A stretch of DNA of 64,000 nucleotides from Loripinus fragilis (Eukaryota > Mollusca > Bivalvia > Lucinida > Lucinidae): positions 74,927,601 to 74,991,600 of the forward strand of contig OZ026522.1 in the NCBI GenBank assembly GCA_964019695.1. Direction: 5' to 3'. The notes beneath the pieces were generated by a model. The model saw only the letters and a program-made list of their open reading frames with translations. It was not told the DNA's origin and did not search any database. Positions 50,699-63,100 of this stretch are shown piece by piece. The position numbers were made by a program, and so were the translations under genes. Numbering within the stretch: position 1 is the first letter of the stretch; every line of letters begins with the position of its first letter.

Positions 50699-50810
50699 GC
50701 ATACAAAATGGAGTCTGATCTGGGTTCATAGAGTTTGTTTTCCATGGTAAAGGTTTTTCTGGAGTGCATTTGAATATATGGAGAATTTTCAGGAAAAAGG
50801 GTTAAAATGT

Positions 50811-51030
50811 GGCGCCTCTGCGCGAGACAATCTGTCTTCGGGGGGTTGCAAACAAGAAAGGTGCAGTCTGATCAGCGCCTTTGTTATTTGCTTATTGGAA
50901 AGTATTATATCTAGACTTTGTATTAGCGAAAATTTTAATTTTCTAGCTAGTCTTTGTATCTGAGCAGGCTGGTTTGAATGTCACTTTGTGGGAAACCCCG
51001 AAGACAGGTTTGGCGCGTCGAGACCCATAT
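50811..51030. mobile_element. MITE family B copy in the exchanger 3' UTR region
   Basis: The ends GAGACAATCTGTCTTCGG and CCGAAGACAGGTTTGGCGCG are inverted. GTGCAGTCTGATCAGCGCC inside. Ends 26 nt from the stop codon at 51057. Confidence 0.75.
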
Positions 51031-51056
51031 TGTCTTGATTGTATTGTAAGTTCCAT

Positions 51057-51191
51057 CTAAATTTCCCACTTGAGAACATCATAAGCTTTAAGACTGGCCA
51101 GGAGTATGTACAGACACCATAATGAAACTAGGAATATACTTGTTCCCCACCGCACAACAGAATTCTTTCCTCCCAATTCACCACCTACAAA
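51057..51191 (-). CDS. SLC8: Exchanger last exon (final membrane helix and stop)
   Basis: 135 nt, phase 0, acceptor CTTCTTCAG, stop TAG at 51059-51057. It encodes [20 protein letters not shown], then the hydrophobic [17 protein letters not shown] and ends LKWEI. The GGELGG-(R/K) step before the last helix is characteristic of NCX C-termini. Confidence 0.92.
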   Translation of the reverse strand, partial: FVGGELGGKNSVVRWGTSIFLVSLWCLYILLASLKAYDVLKWEI

Positions 51192-54100
51192 CTGAAGAAG
51201 AAAAGAAATAAAATTAATAATTTTATTGCACTCAGAGCAGACAAAATTATAGTTTCAGTAATTCTTAATTCCTTAAAGCACTATCAAAAACTTGTAACAG
51301 ACAAAAAATTGAAGCTTGAAGAAAAAATATGCCTTGATAATATCACGTGATATGAATAGCAAGATGCAAAAGTTGTAATCTGCTGCAGTTGTAACTGGCG
51401 CTTTAGGGGTAAACAAAAATGACATTGTTACCACCTTTCTAAACACACACACTCAAAAACAAAACAAGTTCAATGCTTCACCATCAGCCTTTTTCCACGG
51501 CGAGATAGCGATGCATATTTCACAGACCAGTTCATTCAATATTTGAGCCAGCCAACGAGAGCTTGGTATCCACCATATAAGCCAGCAGATAAGGCTCAGA
51601 CAAGACTGCCCATTTGTGCAGCTTAGTGCTTGAATAGCCAGAGTATGAAACAAAAAAAGGCTCAGCGAGTATTCCTGTTTGATTAACAACAGATATAATT
51701 ACCAAAATCTTTTGAGCTTGCCCATTTATCAAATTTTATCAGTTACCACTCATATTAACTGCATTGTTGTACGTTGCCTGATAAATGTTAACTATCTCAC
51801 GGCATGTGCCTTTATCTGGTCATGATGACATCCCACTTTTGAATGACGCCGCTAATGATGCTTAATCAACACAAAAATCGAAAATTACGTCATAATCGCT
51901 AGTTTGAAGAGTGAAACAATGGGTAACCTGATTTGATTTTTGATTTGATTTGATTCTTTATGTCCCATCAACAATCTTTCAGTTAAACAGAGACGGGTCT
52001 TCCTGGGTTGAACAAGTACTAAGCTAGGATAAATGTGTCTTGCTCAAGGACCACAACGCAGTGACGCCGGTAAGGCTCGAACCCGCGGCCCCTCAGTCTC
52101 AGGTCAAGCACTCTACCACTGAGCCACTGCGCTCCCATGGGTAACCTGATAAATAGAATATCAGGTTAGCGTCTTTTGATATCAAGTTCACCAGGCTCGG
52201 CTTTGAAAATGCTTGTTGAATCACTCGGAAAGCCTCGCCATGTCAACAAGCGTTCTCGAGGCCTTGCCTGGTAAACTTGATAGTTAAAGACACTCACCTT
52301 GTATTCTCTATGTATTGCACTGGTGAACAAATCATACGGTTCACAAGATTCTCAACCCTTTAACATCAACTCCCTATTTAACCCTTTACCTCATAGAGAC
52401 ACCCTTTAAAGCTTTTGCAAACAGAGCAGACACAGATCAGGCAGCTCTTGCAAGAGCTGCCTGATCAGGTTCTATCTGTTTGGTTATGGAAATATTACTA
52501 GTGGACCTCACAAGAAATTTCTTTGTTCTATGTACAAGCATGAAAGTTTATTTATACAATTATTCATATTAGTGGGTGGAGCTTAGCATGAATATTCATG
52601 AAGGAAAAGGTTAACTTGGAAGCTTCATCACATGCTATTTAATTATGTTTATCTTTTGCATAAGTCTGCCCAAGAACAAAATAAGCTGACTGGGCCTGTA
52701 CAATAATAACAGAAAAACCTAGAAATGTGTCAAAGTATGATATGGCTGCCCATGCCAGAACACATTTTGGTTGAAAAGAGGCCATATCTATAATATTAAT
52801 AATTTGTTGATTGTAGGAGGAAATGGTGTTAAAAATGAATTGTATTTCAAACTTTCAAGAAATAACGCACGTACACTTGTATACATATATGGACGGATGG
52901 ACATACCAAAAGTGCCACTGCTAAATCTAGGATTTTTCATCTTTACCAAGTTTTCTTATCAAATGGTTCAATATAATGAACGGCAACAAAAGATTTCCAA
53001 CAATGTGGTATGGCATACGCACAGTCTGATCAGAGCCTTTGCAAGTCGCTTGAATATTCTATGACTTTAAGGCCATACCAAAATAAATTTTTAGATTCTC
53101 ATCCCTATGAAATATAAGCAAATAAAAAAAATTGGACCCCAATTTTTTATTTGCTTACAATTTTTTTTTTTTTTTTTTTGAAAAAGGCTGAAAAGAAGCT
53201 CTAGCAATAAGGCGCGTATTTTCCCTAGTTGACATGATTACAAACACCAAATTTTCAAACTGCACTTTTAATTTTAAAATTGGTGCGGTTCGGCAGAAAA
53301 TTATCTATAGTTAGCATCAAAATACGTTTCAAAGCAATTTATCATTAGCAAAGCAGTAAAAATTTGCGCTTTCTACTCCCACCCCTCATTTTACGTCTTT
53401 CTATTGGGTGCCATTTAGACCAGACTTTGAGTAAATGCATTGCTAGTTTTCAAAAAGTAAAAGTGCTAAACTGTAAAGGATAGAAGTGCTATTCGTTTCC
53501 AAAACTTTACGATATCCTTCCTGCCCATGCATACGAAATATACTTAAAATTGTGACGTTTGTCACTCGAAAGGTGAAACTGGTGTCTTTCAGTTTGTTTT
53601 AAGATGCTTTACCCCCCTAGACCCAAAATGCCCTTTGGACAGAGACATGTCGCTATTAACATATACAACATATGTAAAGGGCGTCTTGGGTCTAGGGGGG
53701 GAAAGGGGTTGTAGAAGCCAAAGAAGACATCAAACATCTGACAAAAATAGACTGCTTTGCAAAATGGTTGTTTTTATTGTACATCAACTGTATAAAAATA
53801 TATACTCTATCGTGATAGACCATTTGTTTACCTCAGTGTAACGGTCTATTTCACATACATGTTACTGAAATAACAAGCACAGTTGATGATCATAATAATA
53901 TTCTCATTCAAAACTAAGTAGGATTATTATGCATTAAGGACAAAAACGATTATTATACACGGACTAGGCTGCAAGGGTGCATATACGGCTGGTCAATGTG
54001 TATTTGTTGAATGTGCCTAGTGTCCCCAGTCCTTATTTCAACAAAATAAAACAAACGTCTGATTTAGGGAAATGGCACGCCTTATCGCTAGAAATTCTTT

Positions 54101-57100
54101 TTGGTGCAATTTTTCTTGCCAGCATTTTTGCTAATAAACAACAACCTGGTTTTTATTTACTCACTTTGACAATTAAATTTAAAGGTATTAAAAATTTCTT
54201 TCAGTACCGCTCTGATCTTTTAAGCAGTCAGAATAAGAAATGAAAAACCTCCCACCCACCCCAATTTTTCACAAAATTTGGATGAGAATCTAAAAATTTA
54301 TTTGGTGTGGCCTATGCTACTGACCGAACAGCATTTGGAGTTCTTAGCTTAAAGGAGGCTGCACAGGCTCGTTTGGGTCCACATTGTTGGAAATCACATG
54401 TCGAGGCTCAACTATATAGCAGGAGAACGGTTAAAAACCTTCCGTCTTACCTTTCTCCTAAGCATTAGCACTACTATGCAAGTGGCTCCTACACAACTGA
54501 AGATAATGACACTCTGTGTGAGGTTCCCCGAGGCAACCCTGTACTCTGTGCCTCTAGCGAGGTGGTACATTGTACTAATTACCCATGGAAGACCGAGACC
54601 AAGGAATACATTAACACTGTTGCTTCCTGAAGAGAAAACATGAACATCATACATAGAGGGTTATAAGAAGGACCTCTGACACTTTGATCGGGTATCTGCC
54701 TATTTTTCAGATGCTTCACAAAACTTTCCTACACATAAGATTTCACTGGTATTCTTTTGAATAAGACGCTTTATGTATTAGAAACGAATAAAGGTTATAC
54801 TGTACTCTCTATTACAGGCCCGGGCGTTTATTAGAATCATTACCTTTTCTAGAGAGGGGAGTGTGCGTGTATTAGAGGCTGTTGTGTTGGCAAACTGCTT
54901 TAAAAACACCAAAAACATTGTTTACTTCCAATGATCGCCATCTTGTTTTCAGACGAAGACTAGCGATCTAATAGTCGTGTATTAGTGACCTCCTGTTTTC
55001 TCGTGTGGATGCCAATTGTATTACACATGTGGTTTCTTGGCGGGAACTTTTGAGTAGAAAATACTGCGGCGTTGCTTTGATCGCCCACTTTGATCAAGGA
55101 GCCTCAAACAAATTATGGCAGTCAAATCAGTGATTAAAGGTTACCATGTTTACCGCGTATCTTATTCTGTTAGAACTAAGCTTGATTGTTTCTAAGAGCC
55201 TAAAAATGAGCACAGTGACAGTGCCATCATAGTTAAGAAAGGTGATACAACTGTTGGACACATTCCAGAGGGTTTATGTCAGCCTCTGACACAGTTATTT
55301 AAGGACGGCAGCATTGTACAGTTAACATCGGAGATTATCAGAGAGCCACTCTCAGCTGCAGAAGGAACATTTGTTTCAGGTGGTGGACTAGAAATTCTGT
55401 GTATTTATCATTTATTTGGGTCTGGAGAGTAAAAAAGACTTATTCGTTTGGCGATAAAGCAACAAATTGGGAACCTAACAGCTCAAGGTATGTTCGTTTT
55501 TTTCTCCATTTTTTCAAGTTGGCGTTTATTAGAGGCTTTAGTTTTGCCAAAAATCGTCAAAAAATCGTTGTTTTTAGAGTCCAAATTGGGGGTAGAGCGT
55601 TTATTTGAGCATGGGTTTGTAATAGAAGTTTTATGGTAATTAGACAGGCAGATCCATATGTAAAAACAGGAGATGCTACCAAAGGGGATAGCGGTTGCAA
55701 AATTTGACTTCACTAAAACATTTAGAAATCAATTATTTTCATGTGTAAGGGTATTATATCATCAATTCTCGATTACAAATCAAATCGAAAGTATTTCAAA
55801 GTCCAAAATCATGAGCATTTTAATGATTATTTTTGTTGTTGTTTTTTCTATCTGATTTAAAAAAAATATTTTGACTATATTCAACCTTGATTACAATGTA
55901 TTTACCTGGTGCAATATTATGCAGCAATGTACTAAAATCTTTCATCCATGGCTAAAGGGCCATGTAGCTTGTGTGAATTGGATAGATACAGTATTTGTGC
56001 AAAATAATCTATCAAAGGACAATTTTCATAATCTAAAGAAAAATATGCTAAAAAAGTTGTACTTTTTCATGACTAAGGGGTAATGAAAACTAAACTTACT
56101 TGTACTAATTACATGTCTATCATTATATTGGAAACTATGATTTTCAAAAGAAGACACAAAAAATCCAAATACTAATGTTTGGGCTCGCCCAGACCTCACA
56201 TTTTCGGCTGTGGGATATCATTCCCCCAAGAGTCCCAACTAGCTTTTCACATATATTATGTAAAATATGAGAGCCCAGTTTGGCTGTTCACGAATCATGG
56301 AAAGGTTAAGATCCAGATGAGATGGTGCATTTTTCTGTTTACATATGCTACCAAAGCATCATAGTACTACTTCAGAAGGAAATGCTTTTAAATCTGATTT
56401 TAGCTTTGGCAGCTATTTTATCATCCATATGGAATTGTGTGCAACTTTGTTAGAGAGCATTATTCCGAACAGCTGCTAGAAAATATTATGAATTTGGACA
56501 AATGGTTTTGGAGATGCAGCTTAAGGTTTTCTAGTTTAAGTGCTAGTTTGGAGTGAAACTTTTTCAAGTGTGGAATTTTGTTTGAGGTTATTATGGGGAA
56601 CATCTGTGTGAAATGATTAAGTGCATGGCTCAGAAGATGTGGTTTTAAAGCTTTATTTCTAGTTTTAGCACTGATGGCCATTTTGTCCAGAGGAGCTGCA
56701 CCAATTGTGCAATTTTGACAGGGGACATTATATTTTGATGAAATTATTTTAAACATGGGAAATATTTGTGTGAAATGATTTTCAATTTGGGTCAGTGGTT
56801 CAGGAGGAAAATGTCCTTCAAAGACTTTCTATTCTTATAGCTCTGGTTGCCATTTTGCTCTCCAAGGCTGATCCATTTGAGCAACTCCATAGAGGGCAGT
56901 ATGGGAAATATTTGTGAAATTTATTTGAATTTTAGCCAGTGGTTCAGGAGAAGATGTCATTTAAAGAAAAATGTTAATGACAATGCACACAAAACAAAGA
57001 CTGATCACAAATGCTCACCTTTGTCAGAGCACTTCAATATACATGCAGTAAAACCTGTCTTATGCGGTCACTCAAAAAGAAGACCATAAATTGGTTTTCA

Positions 57101-60100
57101 AGACCGAGTATCGCTTAATGCAGGTCAAAAGTCTTGCAGAATGCTCCAAGAGAGCATTCTGCAATACTTCCGACCTTCATTAAGCTACCAATACCATTTG
57201 TTATCAAGACCTTCGTTTTGTCTATTTTTGAGTGACCGCTTAAGACAGGTTTTACTGTAACATGTAAGTAACATGTCAGGAAATGATGTCCTAAGTCAAC
57301 TAGGAATTATCAAAGTCTTCAGTATGACCACCCTGGACAGAACCTATAACATGCAATCACTACTACAATGCTAAGTTGGCCATTTACAGGGCTCATACAG
57401 GCAAGTGTGAGTAAAATTCAAGGACTTTTCAAGGACTACTAAAGGCCTCTCCAACAGTTTTCAAGGACTTAAAGTAAATGATAAATACTGATCTAAGTGT
57501 TAAAATTCTACTTCAGAAATGCTAGACTGAGATAATTGAGACATTTGTATAAAATTGTTGTGCCTATGCTGCACCAAATAAAGGCACAATTTTATACTGA
57601 GTTAGGCCTCTATCAACAGTGCAAAGTCCTACAGAATATAGTAGAATTCAAGGACTTTCTAGACTTTTGAGATTTTCCAGTACTTAGCAGATTAAATTTT
57701 CAAGGACTCTACAAGAAAGTCCTTTAAATTCAAGTACTTTTCAAGCCTGTGCAAAACCTGATTTAAAAGTCACTTAATTCTCCCAGTGTGACCGCAAGGA
57801 CCAATTGATCAACAAGGCAAATATTCGAATGTGCCAAAAAAGACCTAGACAAATAGAAAGACCCAGATCAGAGTGCTTCAGAAGAACATTTTGTGATTTC
57901 CAGCCCTGAAAACCAACAGTTCTTATGAGAACAGAAAGAGAAAAGAGTTTGGAATTTTATAACATTCACCAGATGAGCTGTAACATGAGATTTCCAACAA
58001 TGTGGTATGTGCGACCAGCAAAGGCTCTGACCAGCCTGCGCATATTTGCAGTCTGATCAGAGTTTTTGCTAGTCCCTTGAATATTCTATGAGTGTTAAGC
58101 TACTGAATGAACATCATTTGGGGGTTCTAAGCTCAAAAGGGGGCTGCACAGGCTCGTCTGAGTCTACACTTGTCAAAATGTCACATTGTTAGAAATCATA
58201 TGTCGCTGCTCATATGTGGTCATAAGTTCTACCTGTAACATTTCCTATGGCTGCATCAGCATATTCATCTTGCCTGGCAGCAGTGCGACTAGCGAAAGTG
58301 TCTGGCAGACTGGTACCCAGAGCTATAATAGTTATACCAGTCACGCTCGTCTTCAAACCAACGACACAACCAATCAAATGACCCAGCTGAAAGAAATTAG
58401 TAAGTAAGTGTACGGTAACTAGAAAAGCTGCTGCTGCATCTTGGCATACACTGCAATTATTATAATACCAGAAAGTTGAAGATCCAAGTCAGAGTTGGCA
58501 AATTGTTTGTTTGATTTGATTCTTTACGTCCCATTAAAAATCTTTCAGTTATGTAGGGAAGGTTCTTCCTGGGTTGAACCAGTACTAGGCTAGAATTAAT
58601 GTGTTTTGCTCAAGGACACAACACAGTGACTCCTGCGAGGCTCGAAACCTCGGCCCCTCAGTCTCGAGTCAAGCACCCTACCACTGAGCCACTGTGCTCC
58701 CTGCTGTTGCATTTTGGCATACACTGCAATTATTATAATGCCAGAAAGTTGAAAGATCCAAGTCAGAGTTGGCAAAAGCATCTGTATATCATATATAGGG
58801 GACTTGACACGAGAAAACATGATGTGTGAACAAAGGCACTTACCAGGCTTAGGGGCAGATCCAGGATTTCTGGAAAGGGGTTCCTATGTATAAAGGTGTA
58901 GGGGGTTAGCTTTGCTGATTTTATCTCATTTTTCTTAAATATCCCATGAAAATGAATTAATTTGGTCTCAATGAGACCAAATGAAAAAAGTCAATAAGCA
59001 ATGCTTATTAGATACCCCCCGCACAGTAAGAGTCAGTGAAAAAACTTGGCAAGTTATAGTTCAAACCAGCAGACCTTAGTTTTGAGAAGAAGATTTCAGT
59101 AGAATCTGTGCAAACAAAAACAAGATTTAAGTAGAATCTGTGCAAATGATCTTAAAGCTTGCAATCTGGAACATTTGTTAAGATCAAATACACAAAATTA
59201 TTCACACCTGAAAGCTCTATATGTCAAAGCTTATACCGAAAAAATAGTCTAAGTTCTCATAGATGTCATTTTATCAAAAATTATTTTTTCCAAACCAAAC
59301 TCCTTCATGCATATGTTCAATGTGTCTATATTGTAAAGGCAACATATCAAACTGCTCCATCAAGAACTGTGGTAGGAGTTGATCGGCCCATGAAGGCACC
59401 ATCAATGCAAATACAAAAGCCTTGTTAGGGGAAAATTGTCTAAGTTCTAACAGCTGTCATCTTGTCAGAAATTATTATTTCCAAATCAAACTCCTTCATG
59501 CATATGTTCAATATGTCTACATTGTAGTGGCAAAGCATCTAATTGCTCCATCAAAAGCTGCGGTAGAAGTTGATCGGCCCATAAAGGCACTATCCATGCA
59601 TCATGCATATACAAAAGCCATATAAGTGAAAAATTGTCTAAGTTCTCACAGCTGTCATTTTGTCAAAAATTATTTCTTCTAAACCAAACTCCTTCATGCA
59701 TATGTTCAATGTGTCTATATTGTATAGGCAAAGTATCAAATTGCTCCATCAAAAGCTGTGGTAGAAGTTGATTGGCCCATGAAGGCACCATCTATGCATA
59801 TACAAAAGCCTTGTTAGGGGAAAATTGTCTAAGTTCTCACAGCTGTCATTTTGTCTAATATTATTTTTTCTTAACCAAACTCCTTCATGCATATGTTCAA
59901 TGTGTTAACATTGTATAGGCAAAGTATCAAATTGTTCCATCAAAACCTGTGGTAGGAGTTGATCGGCCCATGAAGGCACCATCTAGGCATATACAAAAGC
60001 CTTATTAGGTAAAAATTGTCTAAGTTCTCACAGCTGTCATTTTGTCAAAAATTATTTTTTCTGAACCAAACTCCTTCATGCATATGCTCAATGTGTTAAC

Positions 60101-63100
60101 ATTGTATAGGCAAAGTATCAAATTGTTCCATCAAAAGCTGTGGTAGGAGTTGATCGGCCCGTGTATGGCCCATTATAGCATAAGCATAAAACCCCATACA
60201 AAAAGACATTTAGAACTACAAAGGTAAATAACTCTTATAGAATTGGCCCCTAGCCCTTACTTTTTTGTTTAAAGTATTTGCCTTGCATATATGAACATGT
60301 TTGCAAGGTTTGATGAAAATCCAGCCATGACTCTTCAAGATGTTAAGGAAACAAAGCGTTACGGACGGACGCACGGACAGACGGACGGACAACAGTATAC
60401 AGTATACCCCACCACAAACAAAGTTTGCGGGGGGTATAATTACATTATTTTCATAGGATATTTAAAAACGGGGTGGGGAGGGGGGTTGAAGCGAATCCCC
60501 TTTGGATCGGCCACTGAGCCTGCACATCCGCGCAGTCTGACAAGTACCTTTGTTATTCGCTTTCTGTAAAGTACAATAACTCCACTTGCTACCCAAAAAT
60601 TTCAATATTGTTACTAAGCTAGTCTCTGTAGCTGAGCAGGCTGGTTTGGACCTAAATACTTGATTAGGAGCCCCAAAGACAGATTTGCTTGTGTTTAGGC
60701 ACATATGTGAACACTGTAATGTTACAGTACCTATAAGCATAGTTGACTTCCAGTTGGCTAATTATGGTTGGAATCTTACAGGTTTAGTTTCATAGGTGAT
60801 AATGTTCTAGAATTTGAATGCTAATTATTTATAATTCTAACAAAATGCCTAATTAATTCTCTTCAAAGGATTTTCTTCAGCAGCCTGAACCTTAAAAATT
60901 ATGATTTGGAAAAAGAATCTGTACAACAGATGATCTTCCTTAAATAAGTACATCTTAGCTTTATGGTAACATTTGAAACAAGAAATGTCACAAACACGTG
61001 ACGAATGCCCCCAAAGAAATTGGTCTAGCACGAGACACATTTGAGGAAAGATAGCTATAATATAGCAAGAAAAACCTAGAAATGAAGCCAGAAGTCAATG
61101 TCAAGGTCAAAATGACTCAAAATTGTATGCACCACTCCGCCATCCCAAGAGGAATCACCACCCCAAATATTGGATTCCTACATCAAATAATATAGGAGAT
61201 ATGCTCTGGACACAATAATTCTTGAAAACTAGGTCAGAGGTCAAGGTCACAGTGACCCAAAAATGGTTTGTGACACTCAGGCATCCCAAGATGCATTTAC
61301 ATACCAAATTTGGAATTCCTATTTCAAAGAATATAGGAGATATGCACCAGTTTCTAGAAATTAGGTCAGAGGTCAAGTTCAAAGTCACAGTGACTAAATT
61401 ATGGTAAGTGACACTTCGTCATCCCAAGATGCATCCACACACCAAATTTGAGATTCCTACCTCAAATAATATAAGAGATACGCTCTGGACATGATTATTC
61501 TAAAAACTAGGTCAGAGGTCAAGGTCACAGTGACCCGAAAATGGTACATGACACTCCCCTATTCCAAGATGCATCCATACACCAAAATTGGAATTCCTAA
61601 CTCAAGGAATATATGAGATATGCTCGGGACACAATAATTCTTAAAACTAGGTCAGAGGTCAAGGTCACAGTGACCCAAAAATGGTATGTGACACCCTGTC
61701 ATCCCAAGATGTATTTACACACCAAAATTGGAGTTCCTATCTCAAAGAATATAGGAGATATGCACCAGACTCAATGTAGTTTCTAGAAACTAGGTCAGAC
61801 GTCAAGTTCAAGGTCACAGTGACCCAATTATGGTACCCGACACTTCGTCATCCCAAGATGCATCCACACACTAAATTTGAGATTCCTACCTCAAATAATA
61901 TAAGAGATATGCTATGGACAAGATTATTCTAAAAACTAGGTCAGAGGTCAAGGTCAAGGTCACAGTGACCCAAAAATGGTACATGACACTCCGCTATCCC
62001 AAGATGCATCCACACACCAAATTTGGAATTCCAAACTCAAAGAATATAAGAGATATGCTCTGGACACAATAATTCTTAAAACTAGGTCAAAGGTCAAGGT
62101 CACAGTGACCCAAAAATGGCATGTGACACCCCGTCATCCAAAGATGCATTTACACACCAAATTTGGAATTCCTATCTCAAAGAATATAGGAGATATACAC
62201 CAGACTCAATGCAGTTTTCAAGAAACTAGGTCAGAGGTCAAGTTCAAGGTCACAGTGACCCAATTATGGTACGCGACACTTCGTCATCCCAAGATGCATC
62301 CACACACCAAATTTGAGATTCCTACCTCAAATAATATAAGAGATATGCTCCGGACACGATTATTCTAAAAACTAGGTCAGAGGTCAAGGTCAAGGTGACC
62401 TAAAAATGGTACGCGACACGTCGCCATCCCAAGATGTATCCACACACCAAATTTGGAATTCCTACCTCAAAGAATATAGGAGATATGGACCGGACACGAA
62501 AGCGGGACAGACGGACTGACGGACGGACGGACGGACTGACGGACGGACGGACAGTGCGATTACTATATGCCTCCCAAAGTTCCTTTGGGGGCATAAAAAT
62601 GTACAAGGTTTTAAGTTGCCTGACAGGCTTTGTCATAAGGACAGACCCAGACTCCTGAAGGATCAATACATGTATATGCAATAAGTACCATGATCTCTCA
62701 GTCAGGCCAATGGATTCTTCCTTCTAGTTTTATACAATAAACTTGGAATGGTCCATTGTATTTATTGAGGGGTCACAGGTTAAAATTTCCAAACAAAATC
62801 GCATTTCTTTCACTGAAGATTGATTTTTTGATTGCAAACAGTGCAGACCCTGATAAAATGCCGCAAAATGCGGCAATTTGTCTGGGTCTTCATGCACTGT
62901 TTGCTAAAGTACCCATAGAGGGGTTTCTGGTCTTCAAAAGGTTAAGAACATTTGGGCCTAGACATGAGATTTCCAACAATGTGGTATGTGCGACCAGCAA
63001 AGCCTCAGATCAGCCTGTGCATACGCGCAGTCTGATCAGAGTCTTTGCTAGTCAGTTGCATATTCTATGAGTGTTAAGCTACTGACTGAACATCATTTGG

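Larger units (their letters stand above)
50016..51056. other. Exchanger 3' UTR and intergenic DNA
   Basis: A short palindrome remnant (50315-50385, GGACCCAGATTAGACT) and MITE-B (50811-51030). TTTATT at 50693-50698 would be AATAAA on the minus strand, 360 nt past the exchanger stop. Confidence 0.6.
51192..54450. other. Last intron of the exchanger gene
   Basis: It holds a palindromic repeat of the 'GATTTTGGTACTTATCAC' type (about 51545-51735), MITE-J split by a SINE-1 (51735-52325), MITE-H (52385-52615), and MITE-A split by a 1.2-kb element (52977-54410). No other exon seen. Confidence 0.75.
54627..58232. other. Exchanger intron
   Basis: It contains a broken HIRAN-like copy (55115-55432), repeats around it (GGCGTTTATTAGA near 54821 and 55519), a reversed H4-like fragment (about 56400-57030), MITE-I (57048-57260), an 'AAATTCAAGGACTTT' inverted repeat region (57390-57760) and MITE-A (57974-58212). 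Confidence 0.7.

Noticed and set aside
54398..54643. 81-residue plus-strand frame opposite the exchanger exon
   Set aside because: It is the antisense shadow of the exon at 54451-54626.
58186..58407. 73-residue plus-strand frame
   Set aside because: Antisense shadow of the exchanger exon at 58233-58386.
61976..62368. 130-residue open frame
   Set aside because: It runs through three 145-bp repeats of element H3 and shows the same peptide (HPKMH-HTKF) in each.
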